In this document: one piece after another, positions 34,602 through 43,212 of the stretch
Layout: each line of letters begins with the position of its first letter
How positions within the stretch are numbered: position 1 is the first letter of the stretch
Assembly (NCBI GenBank): GCA_905206365.1
Contig: CAJLHF010000003.1
Span: 1-64,000, forward strand
Reading direction: 5' to 3'
DNA from: an uncultured Sutterella sp.
GTDB taxonomy: Bacteria; Pseudomonadota; Gammaproteobacteria; Burkholderiales; Burkholderiaceae_F
DNA: 64,000 bases
Made by a program: the position numbers and the translations under genes
The notes under the pieces: model-generated
Database searches by the model: none
The model's input: the letters and a program-made list of their open reading frames with translations, nothing else
What the model was told of the DNA's origin: nothing

Positions 34602-35768
34602 ATGCCTCGATTCACTCGTTCGGTCCTGACGGCCGCCCTTGCTCTGGCGACGTTCGGTACGCTCGGAACGGCCCAAGCCGCCGACGTTGAAGTCTACGGT
34701 CGTCTCGACACGGGCTTTCTTTATACTATGAACCACGGCGACGCGCAGGACACGACGGAAATGACCTCGGGCCGCTCCACGGGTTCCCGCTGGGGCCTCA
34801 AAGGAAGCGAAGCTCTCACGAGCGACGGCTGGGCCGTCCGTTTCGTTCTGGAATCGGGCTTCGACTCGGATACGGGCGAATTCTCGAGCTCGGGGAAGCT
34901 CTTCGGTCGTCAGTCGACGCTCTCCCTCTACCATCGCTCCTACGGCGAACTCGCCTTCGGTCGCTCCGGGAAGCCCATGTCGGGCGCCGACCAATTCACC
35001 CGCATTGGGAGCTTTACGCCCTTCGGCGTGACGTACGGGGATGCGGGCCTGCTTTTCTACGGGAAGGGCGGGCGCGTCGACAACGGGATCTTCTACCGGT
35101 CGCCGAAACTTGCCGGCTTTCGCGTTGTCCTCGCAGGCTCGCTCAATACGAGCGGTTCGGAAGCCGAAAAGTGGAACGACAACAACCGCTTCCTCGGCGG
35201 TACCGTCGACTACACGTACGGCAACTTCGGCGTGATGCTCGGTGCGGAACGCATCTTCATGAGTGACGAGGATTACGCCGACAACGACGACGCCGATCCC
35301 ACGACGTTTTTCGTCGGTGCGAAGTACGATTTCGGCTTCATGGAACTCATGGGCGGCTACCAGCGCGGCCAGGGGCTTGATCGCGTCGGTGCGCTTCAGG
35401 GCATCAAGATCGGAAAGCACGGCGAAACCGCGAAAAACGCCCAGATTCAGGATTGGGACGGAAACAGCTACATGATCGGGGCGCGCATTCCGGCCTGGGG
35501 CGGTTCCGTTCGTTTGAGCGGTATCTACGTCGAAGGCGAAAACAGCCGCAACATCGCGAACAACAACGTGGGCGACCTCGGACGGGATGCGGGTTACTAC
35601 GCGCTCGGCGCGGGCTACATCTATCCCTTCAGCAAGCGTACCAACGTCTACGGCGTTGTTTCACACCTCGAAGGGCGCAAAGGGCTCGCGAAGGACTACA
35701 ACATCTACAACGGCGACGGGGACCTCGACCGTACGACGATCGCGGTCGGTTTGGTTCACAAGTTCTGA
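34602..35768 (+). CDS. Outer-membrane porin (Gram-negative trimeric type)
   Basis: The 388-aa protein has a signal peptide ending in GTAQAA and then the classic porin start DVEVYGRLDTGFLYT. The rest is a run of alternating beta strands, the loop-3-like LAFGRSGKPMSGADQFTRIG, acidic loops (SDEDYADNDDADPTT) and the C-terminal strand ending in aromatic Phe (VGLVHKF). This is the burkholderial general porin family (16-stranded trimer). AAAGGAG precedes the ATG at 34602. Longer in-frame starts would precede the signal peptide. The following SGNH-like gene begins 65 bp later and may share the transcript. Confidence 0.93.
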   Translation: MPRFTRSVLTAALALATFGTLGTAQAADVEVYGRLDTGFLYTMNHGDAQDTTEMTSGRSTGSRWGLKGSEALTSDGWAVRFVLESGFDSDTGEFSSSGKLFGRQSTLSLYHRSYGELAFGRSGKPMSGADQFTRIGSFTPFGVTYGDAGLLFYGKGGRVDNGIFYRSPKLAGFRVVLAGSLNTSGSEAEKWNDNNRFLGGTVDYTYGNFGVMLGAERIFMSDEDYADNDDADPTTFFVGAKYDFGFMELMGGYQRGQGLDRVGALQGIKIGKHGETAKNAQIQDWDGNSYMIGARIPAWGGSVRLSGIYVEGENSRNIANNNVGDLGRDAGYYALGAGYIYPFSKRTNVYGVVSHLEGRKGLAKDYNIYNGDGDLDRTTIAVGLVHKF

Positions 35769-35833
35769 CGCCCGAAACAACGCGGGCGCCGAGGCCTGAC
35801 GGCCCGCGCCCGCATCTCACGAGGACTTCCATC

Positions 35834-36652
35834 ATGTCATTTGTTCGAAAGTTCGCCGCCGTTGCGGCCGGTGCCTTCCTTGCCGTCGGGTGCGCGCAGG
35901 CGCTCGAAAACACCGTCGCCCCCGACGTGACCGCACCGCTTGCGAAAGCCCCGAAGGTTGCGCTCCTGGTCGGGAATTCCTATTCCTTCTACAACTGCGG
36001 GGTTCACACCTACCTGCGCGGCTTCATGCAAAACGGTACTCCGAAGGAAAGGATGAAAACGCGTCTTCTCACGATTTCCTCGGGCTCGTTGTCGTTCCAC
36101 GACATGCGGCACTACCTCGCGCCCCACGAGCAGGATCCCTACGCCGAAGTCAAGAACGGAAAGCTCGCGCATCCCATGTTCGACGTCGTACTGCTGCAGG
36201 AAAATTCGGCGGGCGCCACGTCGAAAAAGCGGATTCCCTTCTTCGAAAAGTACGCGATCGAACAGGCGGACATCATCCGCGAAGCGGGAAGCACGCCGCT
36301 TCTCGTCATGACCTGGGCGAAGAAGGACAAGCCCGACGACATCGTGCGGCTCGCCGACACGACGATTCGCATCGCCAACAAGGCGAAGATGCGCGTCGTA
36401 CCGGTGGGGCTCGCTTTCGCGGAGGCGATCAAGGCGAAGCCCGAGCTTGAAATGTACATGCCCGACAAGAGCCATCCGTCGGCGGCGGGCTCGTACCTTT
36501 ACGGTGCCGTCCTTTACGCGACGCTCTTTCACCGTACGCCCGCCGACATCAACTATTTCGGCGAGTGCGAAAAGCCGCTCGACCCCGACACCGCCGCGTT
36601 CCTGCGCGACGTCGCCTGGAAGACCGTCTCGGAATTCAACGGTTGGCACTGA
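35834..36652 (+). CDS. Exported SGNH-hydrolase-like protein
   Basis: The 272-aa protein starts with a signal sequence. A cysteine in LAVGCAQALE may be a weak lipobox or lie just before a signal peptidase I site. The mature part has SGNH-like blocks: VALLVGNSYSFYNCG (block I, with Ser of GNS), FDVVLLQENSAG (block III-like Asn) and PDKSHPSAAGSYL (block V, Asp-x-x-His). The fold would be an esterase or acyl/acetyl hydrolase acting in the periplasm or at the outer membrane. The block I Ser sits in GNSYS rather than the usual GDS, so catalysis is not certain. The gene follows the porin by 65 bp. The substrate is unknown. Confidence 0.72.
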   Translation: MSFVRKFAAVAAGAFLAVGCAQALENTVAPDVTAPLAKAPKVALLVGNSYSFYNCGVHTYLRGFMQNGTPKERMKTRLLTISSGSLSFHDMRHYLAPHEQDPYAEVKNGKLAHPMFDVVLLQENSAGATSKKRIPFFEKYAIEQADIIREAGSTPLLVMTWAKKDKPDDIVRLADTTIRIANKAKMRVVPVGLAFAEAIKAKPELEMYMPDKSHPSAAGSYLYGAVLYATLFHRTPADINYFGECEKPLDPDTAAFLRDVAWKTVSEFNGWH

Positions 36653-36687
36653 GTCGCCCGAATAACAGCGACTCCCGAAGTTGGAAA

Positions 36688-36718
36688 CGGCCCGCACGCT
36701 TCACGAGCGTTCGGGCCG
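36688..36718. terminator. Terminator between convergent genes
   Basis: CGGCCCGCACGCT (36688-36700) pairs, with one mismatch, with AGCGTTCGGGCCG (36706-36718). TTT follows on the minus strand; the plus side has only AATGCTTT. It separates the SGNH-like gene from the convergent small gene. Confidence 0.75.
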
Positions 36719-36741
36719 AATGCTTTGAGAAAAGCGCCGAC

Positions 36742-37092
36742 TCAGGCTTCGGCGTTCTCGTCCTCTTCTTCGCAACCGAGGTCGTCGATTTCGTCGAACG
36801 TGAGGAACGGCATCTTCGCCGGCCAGGCGATCACTTCGTCTTCGGAGAGGGCCGTGAGCGCGGCCGGGCCGAGACGGGCGGAGTTCACCGCATAGTTGAG
36901 CTTGGCGTAGACATGCACGAGGTCGTTCTTGAGAATCTCTTCGGACGTCTCCTCGTCGGGATTCGCCTCAAGCTTGGCGAGCACCTCAAGGAGCGCTTCG
37001 CTCGCGTCGTTCAGGGTGGCCTGAAGCCATTCCGGATCGGGCATCAGGTGCGCCGCTTCGGTCTCGGAAAGGTCGCGGTCGATGTCGGACAT
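36742..37092 (-). CDS. Hypothetical acidic protein
   Basis: This 116-aa protein was not recognised. It is very acidic, with Glu/Asp clusters at both ends (SDIDRDLSETEAAH; CEEEDENAEA), and looks helical in the middle (LNDASEALLEVLAKLEAN). There is no signal peptide, membrane segment or metal motif. The ATG at 37092 is chosen because GAGG lies about 9 bp upstream. A GTG 15 bp earlier would overlap that ribosome-binding site. The gene is flanked by a terminator downstream and a divergent unknown gene at 37419. Confidence 0.7.
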   Translation of the reverse strand: MSDIDRDLSETEAAHLMPDPEWLQATLNDASEALLEVLAKLEANPDEETSEEILKNDLVHVYAKLNYAVNSARLGPAALTALSEDEVIAWPAKMPFLTFDEIDDLGCEEEDENAEA

Positions 37093-37418
37093 GTCGTTGA
37101 ACCTCACAGTTGCGGGAAATAGGGAGAAGAAAGTAAAAACGCCCGAACCGGGGTGTCCCTTCGGAGACGCATGCGCGATACGGGATCGAGCGGATTCGCT
37201 CCATTGTATACCCGCGGACGAACCTTCTCAAATCGGCCCGAAGGTTTGCCCGTATCGCACGATTTCGGGAGGGGCGGCGCGGGCGACGAGCCAAGAACGC
37301 AATCAAGACTTAAGAAATGCGCGCTAAAGTCTTTGTCCGACCTGCGTCGAAAGGCCGCTGCGACGCACCACCCCTCAATTGCGGCCGCACACGAATACAA
37401 AAAAGGACCCGACCCATC
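37093..37418. other. Intergenic region, 326 bp
   Basis: This divergent-promoter space lies between two unknown genes. No gene, repeat or RNA was recognised. Confidence 0.55.
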
Positions 37419-38534
37419 ATGCCGGAGAGTAAGGTTGCGGCGCGCCGTGCGCGCAAATTGTCGAAGCGTCGTCAGGGAGGCGCCGATCGGCCCGTGAGCT
37501 ACGTGCAGATGCTCGACTACCTGCGCGAATCGCTCAACAAGCGCTTTTACGAAGAACAGGGCTTCCCGCATCTCGAGTTTCTCGCCCAGAACTGGTCGGG
37601 TCCCGAGCAACAGCACGGCGACCTCTCGAACTATTTCGAGCTCCAGGACATGTTCATCGGGTTCGCGTACTCGCTCGCCCGAGCGCTCCACAGCGGCGCG
37701 CCCTACACGCTCGAAGAACGCGAAGACCGCGTCGCGGCGGTGGCGTACGCCCTGGCGGCGACGCTTCTCAATATTCGTCCCGACTACCGCGACGATTCGA
37801 ATTGGATGGGTAACGGCGCCCTCGACGCCCTTCGCGACCGTTGGGGCCTCGCGAAGATGATTCACGCGGGCGTGCCCGTGCAGAACCGCTTCATGGACAA
37901 GCGCGACCTCGTCTGTCTCTTCGCGATCGACTTCGTGATGTCGTTCCTCGACATGACGGGCGAACTCGCTCAGATGGGCGGCGACAAGGTAATTTCGGTC
38001 ACGAACTGCAAGGACAGCCTCATCACCGCCTACACGGGCTTTGTGACGGCGAACCTGCAGCTTGCGAACTCGACCCTTCCCGACTTCGAAGGGATCCTCG
38101 CCCAGAACCGCGTGACGCCCGAATTCCTCAAGGACTACCCCGACTGGAAGCCCGAATCCGCGGACGCGCTCGACGTCGAACGCGTGGGCTTCAACAGCAT
38201 CAATCCCCTCGACATGCAGTTCATGACGGAAATGATGGGGAACGCCGAATTCATGAGCGACATGCGCAACCTCTACCTCACGGACGAATCGGCCGCGGTG
38301 CCGCAGGGCAAGCGCGAAGAAATCGTCATGGGTTACGTTCTGCGTTACGGACCGCGTTGCAAGCAGGCCTTTGCCGAAGGGCGCGATCCGACGGAAGAAG
38401 AAATGGACCGCGACGCGGAAGTGGTGAATTCGATCGTCTACCATCTGATCGAATCCGTGCGCGGCGCTGGGGCTCCCGCTCCCGAAGCGCCCGCGCAAGC
38501 TCCCGTGCCCGCCGAAGGCGAAGTCAAAGCCTGA
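37419..38534 (+). CDS. Hypothetical protein, helical, basic N-terminus and Ala/Pro tail
   Basis: This 371-aa protein was not recognised. Residues 1-20 are strongly basic (KVAARRARKLSKRRQGG). The middle (about 25-345) appears all-helical and soluble, with aromatic and acidic helices such as YVQMLDYLRESLNKRFYEEQ, LVCLFAIDFVMSFLDMTGEL and MQFMTEMMGNAEFMSDMRN. Residues 348-371 form an Ala/Pro/Glu tail (APAPEAPAQAPVPAEGE). The basic start could bind nucleic acid (inference). The ATG at 37419 has AAGGA 11 bp upstream. The codon pattern is normal for the region. It is monocistronic with its own terminator and divergent from another unknown gene. Confidence 0.8.
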   Translation: MPESKVAARRARKLSKRRQGGADRPVSYVQMLDYLRESLNKRFYEEQGFPHLEFLAQNWSGPEQQHGDLSNYFELQDMFIGFAYSLARALHSGAPYTLEEREDRVAAVAYALAATLLNIRPDYRDDSNWMGNGALDALRDRWGLAKMIHAGVPVQNRFMDKRDLVCLFAIDFVMSFLDMTGELAQMGGDKVISVTNCKDSLITAYTGFVTANLQLANSTLPDFEGILAQNRVTPEFLKDYPDWKPESADALDVERVGFNSINPLDMQFMTEMMGNAEFMSDMRNLYLTDESAAVPQGKREEIVMGYVLRYGPRCKQAFAEGRDPTEEEMDRDAEVVNSIVYHLIESVRGAGAPAPEAPAQAPVPAEGEVKA

Positions 38535-38578
38535 TGTTTCACGGCGAATAACCGGTCGGACCGATCAGGCGCTCGATG

Positions 38579-38614
38579 AAAAGCGGAGTCTTCTTGAGGG
38601 AGGCTCCGCTTTTT
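38579..38614. terminator. Bidirectional terminator
   Basis: AAGCGGAG (38581-38588) pairs with CTCCGCTT (38604-38611). As flank it on the left and Ts on the right. It separates the unknown gene from the convergent amidohydrolase. Confidence 0.88.
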
Positions 38615-38674
38615 ATTCGACGTCGTGTGGCGTTCGGGACCGGGCCTTCGACTCTCGGCCCCGGAAGCGGGGAC

Positions 38675-39991
38675 TTACTTCGTCGCGTCCCCGAGCACGG
38701 CCGCCAAGTGAGTGCGCACGCCCGCCGCGAGCGCGGCGTCGTCGATCACAAATTTGTCGGAGTGATTGTTGGCCGCGTTTTTCGCGCCGGGTGCGTCGAC
38801 TCCGAGGAAGAAAAAGACGCTCGGAACGCGTTCGGCGTAGAAGGAAAAATCTTCGCTCGCGCCGGGGTTGTAGGCACGCATTGCGGCCTTGACGCCGAAA
38901 TCGGCCAAGGGGGCCATCATCGCTTCGGCGAGTTCGGGCGAATTGACGGTGACGGGATAAATTTCGACAAGACGCGTCTCGGCTCGAACGCCCGCTGCCT
39001 TCGCCGTGCCTTCCACGACTTCGGGGATGCGCTTCAGAATCGTCTTGCGGTTGCCGGGGTGGTTCGAACGGATCGTGCCCGCGAGGTAGGCCTCGCCCGT
39101 CATAACGTTCGCAGTTTCTCCCGCAACGAGTTTCCCGACCGTAACGACGCCGTTTCCTTCCGAAAGGTTGACGTTGCGCGAGACGATTTGCTGAAGAGCG
39201 ACCACGGTTTGCGCGGCTGCAAGCGCTGCGTCGTTTCCGGTCCAGGGCATCGCACCGTGGGCTTGCGTGCCGTGAATCTTCACTTCGAAGCCGTCGGCGG
39301 AATTGAGCGCGGGGCCTTTTACGACGACGAGCTCGCCCGCGGGAAGGCGGGCCATCACGTGAATGCCGAACATTCGTTCGATGCCGTATTCCTTCAGAAG
39401 GCCGTTTTCGACGAGCGCGCGAGCGCCCGAAAGTTTCGGCGACTTCGCGGTGAAGGGGTTTTCGATCGAGTCGCCTTCTTCGGCGGGCTGAAAGACGAAG
39501 ACCACCGTACGGTCGATCTCGTTTTTGTGCGCGGCGAGAATCTTTGCCGCGGAAAGAAGCATCGCCATGTGTGCGTCGTGCCCGCACATGTGGGAGACGT
39601 CGACGTCGTTGCCCCACATGACGCCCTTGGCCTGACTTGCGTAAGGAAGACCCGTACGTTCCTTGATAGGGAGCGCGTCGATGTCGGCACGAAGCCCGAC
39701 CGCGTGCCCTTTGCCGGGATTCAGAACGCCGATCACGGCCGTGGGGGCGTCTTTCCAACCGACGTGCACTTCGTCGACGCCCGCGCGACGGAGCACGTCC
39801 GCGATATAGGCCTGCGTCTTCTTTTCCTGGTTGCCGAGCTCGGGCATGGCATGGAGCTCGTGGCGCATCGTCACCGTGGCTTCGGTCTCGGCGGAAACGG
39901 CTTCGTTCAACCAGTCGGGTGCGGCGGCGAGTGCGCCGCCCGCAAGCGTCAAAAGAGCAAGAGCCGAAGCCAAGCGCGTTTTGAACATCAT
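38675..39991 (-). CDS. Exported M20-family amidohydrolase/aminoacylase
   Basis: The 438-aa protein starts with a Sec signal (ALALLTLAGGALAAAP) and belongs to M20D, relatives of hippurate hydrolase and IAA-amino acid hydrolase. Metal and catalytic motifs are GLRADIDALPIKERTGLPY, VSHMCGHDAHMAML (with the Cys typical of M20D) and FVFQPAEEGD. The dimerisation-domain motif HGTQAHGAMPWTGNDAAL and the late PGASEDFSFYAERVPSVFFF follow. It would cleave N-acyl amino acids or similar amides in the periplasm. GGAGG precedes the ATG at 39991, and a second ATG lies 3 bp later. The gene is monocistronic. The substrate is unknown. Confidence 0.92.
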   Translation of the reverse strand: MMFKTRLASALALLTLAGGALAAAPDWLNEAVSAETEATVTMRHELHAMPELGNQEKKTQAYIADVLRRAGVDEVHVGWKDAPTAVIGVLNPGKGHAVGLRADIDALPIKERTGLPYASQAKGVMWGNDVDVSHMCGHDAHMAMLLSAAKILAAHKNEIDRTVVFVFQPAEEGDSIENPFTAKSPKLSGARALVENGLLKEYGIERMFGIHVMARLPAGELVVVKGPALNSADGFEVKIHGTQAHGAMPWTGNDAALAAAQTVVALQQIVSRNVNLSEGNGVVTVGKLVAGETANVMTGEAYLAGTIRSNHPGNRKTILKRIPEVVEGTAKAAGVRAETRLVEIYPVTVNSPELAEAMMAPLADFGVKAAMRAYNPGASEDFSFYAERVPSVFFFLGVDAPGAKNAANNHSDKFVIDDAALAAGVRTHLAAVLGDATK

Positions 39992-40110
39992 AGAAAACCT
40001 CCGTTGTTATTTTCCGATGATTTCGAGTGTATCGGCGGGATGCGAGAGTTTGCATTCGGGCGCATCGGTCGAAAGGGCGGGAGGGCTTGCGCTTCGTCAC
40101 GAAAGGGGAA

Positions 40111-40146
40111 AAGAAAAAGCGGAGCCTCTCGTGAGGAGACTCCGCC
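40111..40146 (-). terminator. Intrinsic terminator of the prmB-yheS operon
   Basis: GCGGAGCCTC (40119-40128) pairs, with one G-T step, with GAGACTCCGC (40136-40145). CTTTTTCTTTT follows on the minus strand. Confidence 0.88.
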
Positions 40147-40175
40147 TGGGGGCCTGCGGTCGAGAGCGAACGGTC

Positions 40176-42089
40176 TCAGACCACCGCTTCGATCTGCTCG
40201 GAGAGTTCGAGCCAGCGCATTTCAAGTTCTTCGACCTGAGGCGCCAGTTCGCCGTGCTCGCGGGTGACGCGGGCGACCTCGTCCGGGTCGGCGCTCGAAT
40301 AGAGTTCCGGATCGGCGAGTCGGGCGGCGAGCGCCTTCAGGGCTTCGCTCTTGCGGCTCAGTTCCTTTTCGACCTTGTCGAGCTCCTTTTTGAGGGGTTT
40401 GCGAAGTTCGGCAATGCGTTGACGCTCCTGCGCTTCCTGACGACGCGCCTCCTTCTTGTTGACGGAGGGTGCTTCTTTTGCGGCCAGGCGCTCGGCGCGC
40501 TCGACGGCGGCCGTCGTGCGGCGGTGTTCGAGCACGAGTTCGGCGTAGTCGTCGAGGTCCCCGTCGTACTCGTCGACGCGCCCTTCGTGCACGAGCCAGA
40601 GTCGTTCGGTCGCGGCGCGAAGGAGGTGTCGGTCGTGCGAAACGATGAGCACGGCCCCTTCGAAGGTCGAGAGCGCCATCGTGAGCGCCTCGCGCGTTTC
40701 CATGTCGAGGTGGTTCGTCGGTTCGTCGAGAACGAGAAGGTTCGGTTTCTTCCAGGCGATGAGGGCGAGCGCGAGGCGAGCCTTCTCGCCGCCCGACATC
40801 GGACCCACGAGACTCGAAGCGAAGTCGCCCGAGAAACGGTAGATCCCGAGGAAGTCGCGCAGATCCTGTTCGCGCACGTCGGGAGCGAGTCGCTTCATGT
40901 GTTCGAGGGGCGTCTCGTCCGTGCGCAACTGATCGAGCTGGTGCTGCGCGAAGTAGCCGATCTCAAGCCCCTGACCGCGACGGATTTCGCCCGCCATCAG
41001 GGGGAGTTCCCCGACGATCGCTTTGACGAGCGTCGACTTCCCGGCGCCGTTCACGCCGAGAACGCCGATGCGTTCGCCCGAACGAACGGAAAAACCGACC
41101 TTGTCGAGTACGACCCGATCCCCGTAGCCGATCCGCATCGCTTCGGCGTCGACGAGGTGTTCGGGAAGGCGCACGGGTTTCGGAAATTCGAAACGCCATT
41201 CGCGCTTGGCGCGTACGGGCTCGACCGCCTTCAGGCGTTCGAGCATCTTGATGCGCGACTGCGCCTGACGGGCTTTCGTCGCCTTCGCGCGGAAGCGTTC
41301 GATGAAACTCGTAAGGCTCGCCGCCTCGCGCTCGTAGGCGCGGTGGGCCGCGTCCTGAAGCTTCAGCTTTTCGATCCGCTCGGCTTCGAACTTCGTGTAG
41401 TTCCCGGCGTAACGCACGACCGAATGATCTTCGACGGACCAAATGGTCGTCACCGCACGATCGAGAAATTCGCGGTCGTGCGAAATGATGAGTACCGTGG
41501 CTTCGACGCGCTTCAACCAGTTTTCGAGCCAGATGAGACTGTCGATGTCGAGGTGGTTGGTCGGTTCGTCAAGAAGGAGCAGGTCGGCGGGACGCATCAG
41601 CGCGCGAGCGAGCGCGATGCGGTTGCGCCAACCGCCCGAAAAGTCGTAGACCGATCGGTCGCCGTCCGCCTGCGAAAAGCCGAGACCCGCCAGAATCGTG
41701 CGTGCCTGCGCGACGACGGCGCCTTCGTTGAGTTCCGCAAGGTTCGCGTGCGCGGTGGCCAGTGCCATTTCGTCCCCGGACGCTTCCGCGGCTCGGAGCG
41801 CCGCGCGCGCCGCCATCAGAGGGGCGTGGCCCGAAAGCACGAAGTCGATGCAGGGCATCGGCTCCGCGACGAAACTCTGCGCGACGTGCGCGATGCGGTC
41901 CTGCGGGGGCGTTTCGATGTCGCCCGCCTCCGGCGAGAGCTCGCCGAGAATCGCGGCGAACAGGGTCGACTTGCCGCAGCCGTTCGGGCCCACGAGGCCG
42001 ATGCGCTCGCCGGGCGAAGCGACGAGCGTTGCGTGTTCGTAGAGAACGCGAGTGCCGCGGGCGAGGGCGAGATTTTGAAGACGAAGCAT
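40176..42089 (-). CDS. yheS: ABC-F family ATPase, YheS-like
   Basis: The 637-aa protein has two ABC ATPase domains and no membrane part. The Walker A sites are GLVGPNGCGKSTLF and GVLGVNGAGKSTLV. The signatures are YDFSGGWRNRIALARAL and GPMSGGEKARLALALI, and both Walker B regions read LLLDEPTNHLD or similar. The linker between domains (about 235-310) is charged and helical. A C-terminal coiled coil (about 540-637) contains many Glu/Lys/Arg repeats. ABC-F proteins act on the ribosome during translation. The architecture fits YheS rather than EttA or Uup. It begins 6 bp after prmB stops, with no clear Shine-Dalgarno, so translation is probably coupled. Confidence 0.92.
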   Translation of the reverse strand: MLRLQNLALARGTRVLYEHATLVASPGERIGLVGPNGCGKSTLFAAILGELSPEAGDIETPPQDRIAHVAQSFVAEPMPCIDFVLSGHAPLMAARAALRAAEASGDEMALATAHANLAELNEGAVVAQARTILAGLGFSQADGDRSVYDFSGGWRNRIALARALMRPADLLLLDEPTNHLDIDSLIWLENWLKRVEATVLIISHDREFLDRAVTTIWSVEDHSVVRYAGNYTKFEAERIEKLKLQDAAHRAYEREAASLTSFIERFRAKATKARQAQSRIKMLERLKAVEPVRAKREWRFEFPKPVRLPEHLVDAEAMRIGYGDRVVLDKVGFSVRSGERIGVLGVNGAGKSTLVKAIVGELPLMAGEIRRGQGLEIGYFAQHQLDQLRTDETPLEHMKRLAPDVREQDLRDFLGIYRFSGDFASSLVGPMSGGEKARLALALIAWKKPNLLVLDEPTNHLDMETREALTMALSTFEGAVLIVSHDRHLLRAATERLWLVHEGRVDEYDGDLDDYAELVLEHRRTTAAVERAERLAAKEAPSVNKKEARRQEAQERQRIAELRKPLKKELDKVEKELSRKSEALKALAARLADPELYSSADPDEVARVTREHGELAPQVEELEMRWLELSEQIEAVV

Positions 42090-42095
42090 TTGGGT

Positions 42096-43022
42096 TTAAG
42101 CCCCGAAGTAGCGGTCGAGTTCGGCTTTGGTCGCCATGAAGACCTGATCGTCCCCGCCCGAAACGGAGAGCCACGTGAGCTCAAGCCCCGGGAAAGCGGC
42201 TTCGACGGCTTCAAGCCCGTCGCCTACTTCGACGACGATGATGCCGTTGTCGTTCAGGTGGCGGCGCGCTTCGGGAAGGAGACGCCGCACGACGTCCATG
42301 CCGTCCGCACCCGCACCGAGCGCCATTTCGGGCTCGTGACGGTATTCGGTCGGAAGGCGCGACATCGAGTCCGAGGTGACGTACGGGGGGTTCGAGATGA
42401 TGAGATCGAACGTGCGGCCTTCGAGGTTTTCGAAGAGGTCGCCCTGAACGAGTTCGAGGGTCTCTTCGAGGTCGTAGTCGCGACGGTTGATTTTTGCGAC
42501 TTCAAGAGCGTCCTCGGAAAGATCGCTCGCCGTGACGGCCGCGTTCGGGAACACGCCCGCGGCGAGAATCGCCAGGCACCCCGATCCCGTGCAGAGGTCG
42601 AGCACGGAGGAAACGGCGTAGGGATCTTCGATCCAGGGGGCGAGGTCTTCTTCGAGCAGTTCGGCGATGTAGGAGCGCGGAATAAGGGCGCGTTCGTCGA
42701 TGTAGAAGCGGTGACCGGTGAGCCAGGCTTCCTTCAGGAGGTAGGCGCTCGGGACCTTGTCGTGGACGCGGCGGTCGACGAGATGCACGAGGCGAACGAG
42801 TTCGTTGTGCGTGAGGGCGGCGTCCTGGAACTCTTCGAAGTGCTCGAACGGAAGCTTCAGCGCGCGGCAGATGAGGAACGAGGCTTCTTCCCAACTGTCG
42901 GGCGAGCCGTGACCGTAGGAGAGATCCGCCGTTTCCATCTCGGTGATGGCCCAGCGGTAGAGGTCGCGGATCGTCTTCAGATTGTGGATCGGGTCGTCAA
43001 GAAGCGGGGCGATTTCGTACAT
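42096..43022 (-). CDS. prmB: Ribosomal protein L3 N5-glutamine methyltransferase
   Basis: The 308-aa SAM-dependent methyltransferase has VLDLCTGSGCLAILAAGVFP for SAM binding and the catalytic FDLIISNPPYVTSDSMS. An all-helical N-terminal domain (1-100) follows the PrmB pattern with WEEASFLICRALKLPFEHFE. Later EYRHEPEMALGAGADGMDV is a PrmB/PrmC hallmark. PrmB methylates a glutamine of ribosomal protein L3. The choice of PrmB over PrmC rests on the N-terminal domain and the DLCTGSGC motif. It is the first gene of a two-gene operon with yheS, and both act in the translation apparatus. Confidence 0.92.
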   Translation of the reverse strand: MYEIAPLLDDPIHNLKTIRDLYRWAITEMETADLSYGHGSPDSWEEASFLICRALKLPFEHFEEFQDAALTHNELVRLVHLVDRRVHDKVPSAYLLKEAWLTGHRFYIDERALIPRSYIAELLEEDLAPWIEDPYAVSSVLDLCTGSGCLAILAAGVFPNAAVTASDLSEDALEVAKINRRDYDLEETLELVQGDLFENLEGRTFDLIISNPPYVTSDSMSRLPTEYRHEPEMALGAGADGMDVVRRLLPEARRHLNDNGIIVVEVGDGLEAVEAAFPGLELTWLSVSGGDDQVFMATKAELDRYFGA

Positions 43023-43133
43023 GGATCACTCATACAGATGGGTTGTCGGATGTCGGCGGCAAGGCGTCCGAAGGCGCCTCGCCGCGAAAGGGCGAACGCG
43101 AACGCGTTCGCACGGGCGGGCTAATTATAGATG

Positions 43134-43159
43134 CGGGGATCGGTTGAGACCGATCCCCG
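43134..43159 (-). terminator. Probable terminator of exbB-exbD-tonB
   Basis: The 11-bp arms CGGGGATCGGT (43134-43144) and ACCGATCCCCG (43149-43159) form a perfect stem with a TGAG loop. The minus-strand side downstream is AT-rich (CATCTATAATTAG) rather than a clean T-run. Confidence 0.75.
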
Positions 43160-43212
43160 TGGAGGTTTGCGTTGAAAACGCGTCGGAAGGACTCGGAAAA
43201 TCCGAGTTCGCC

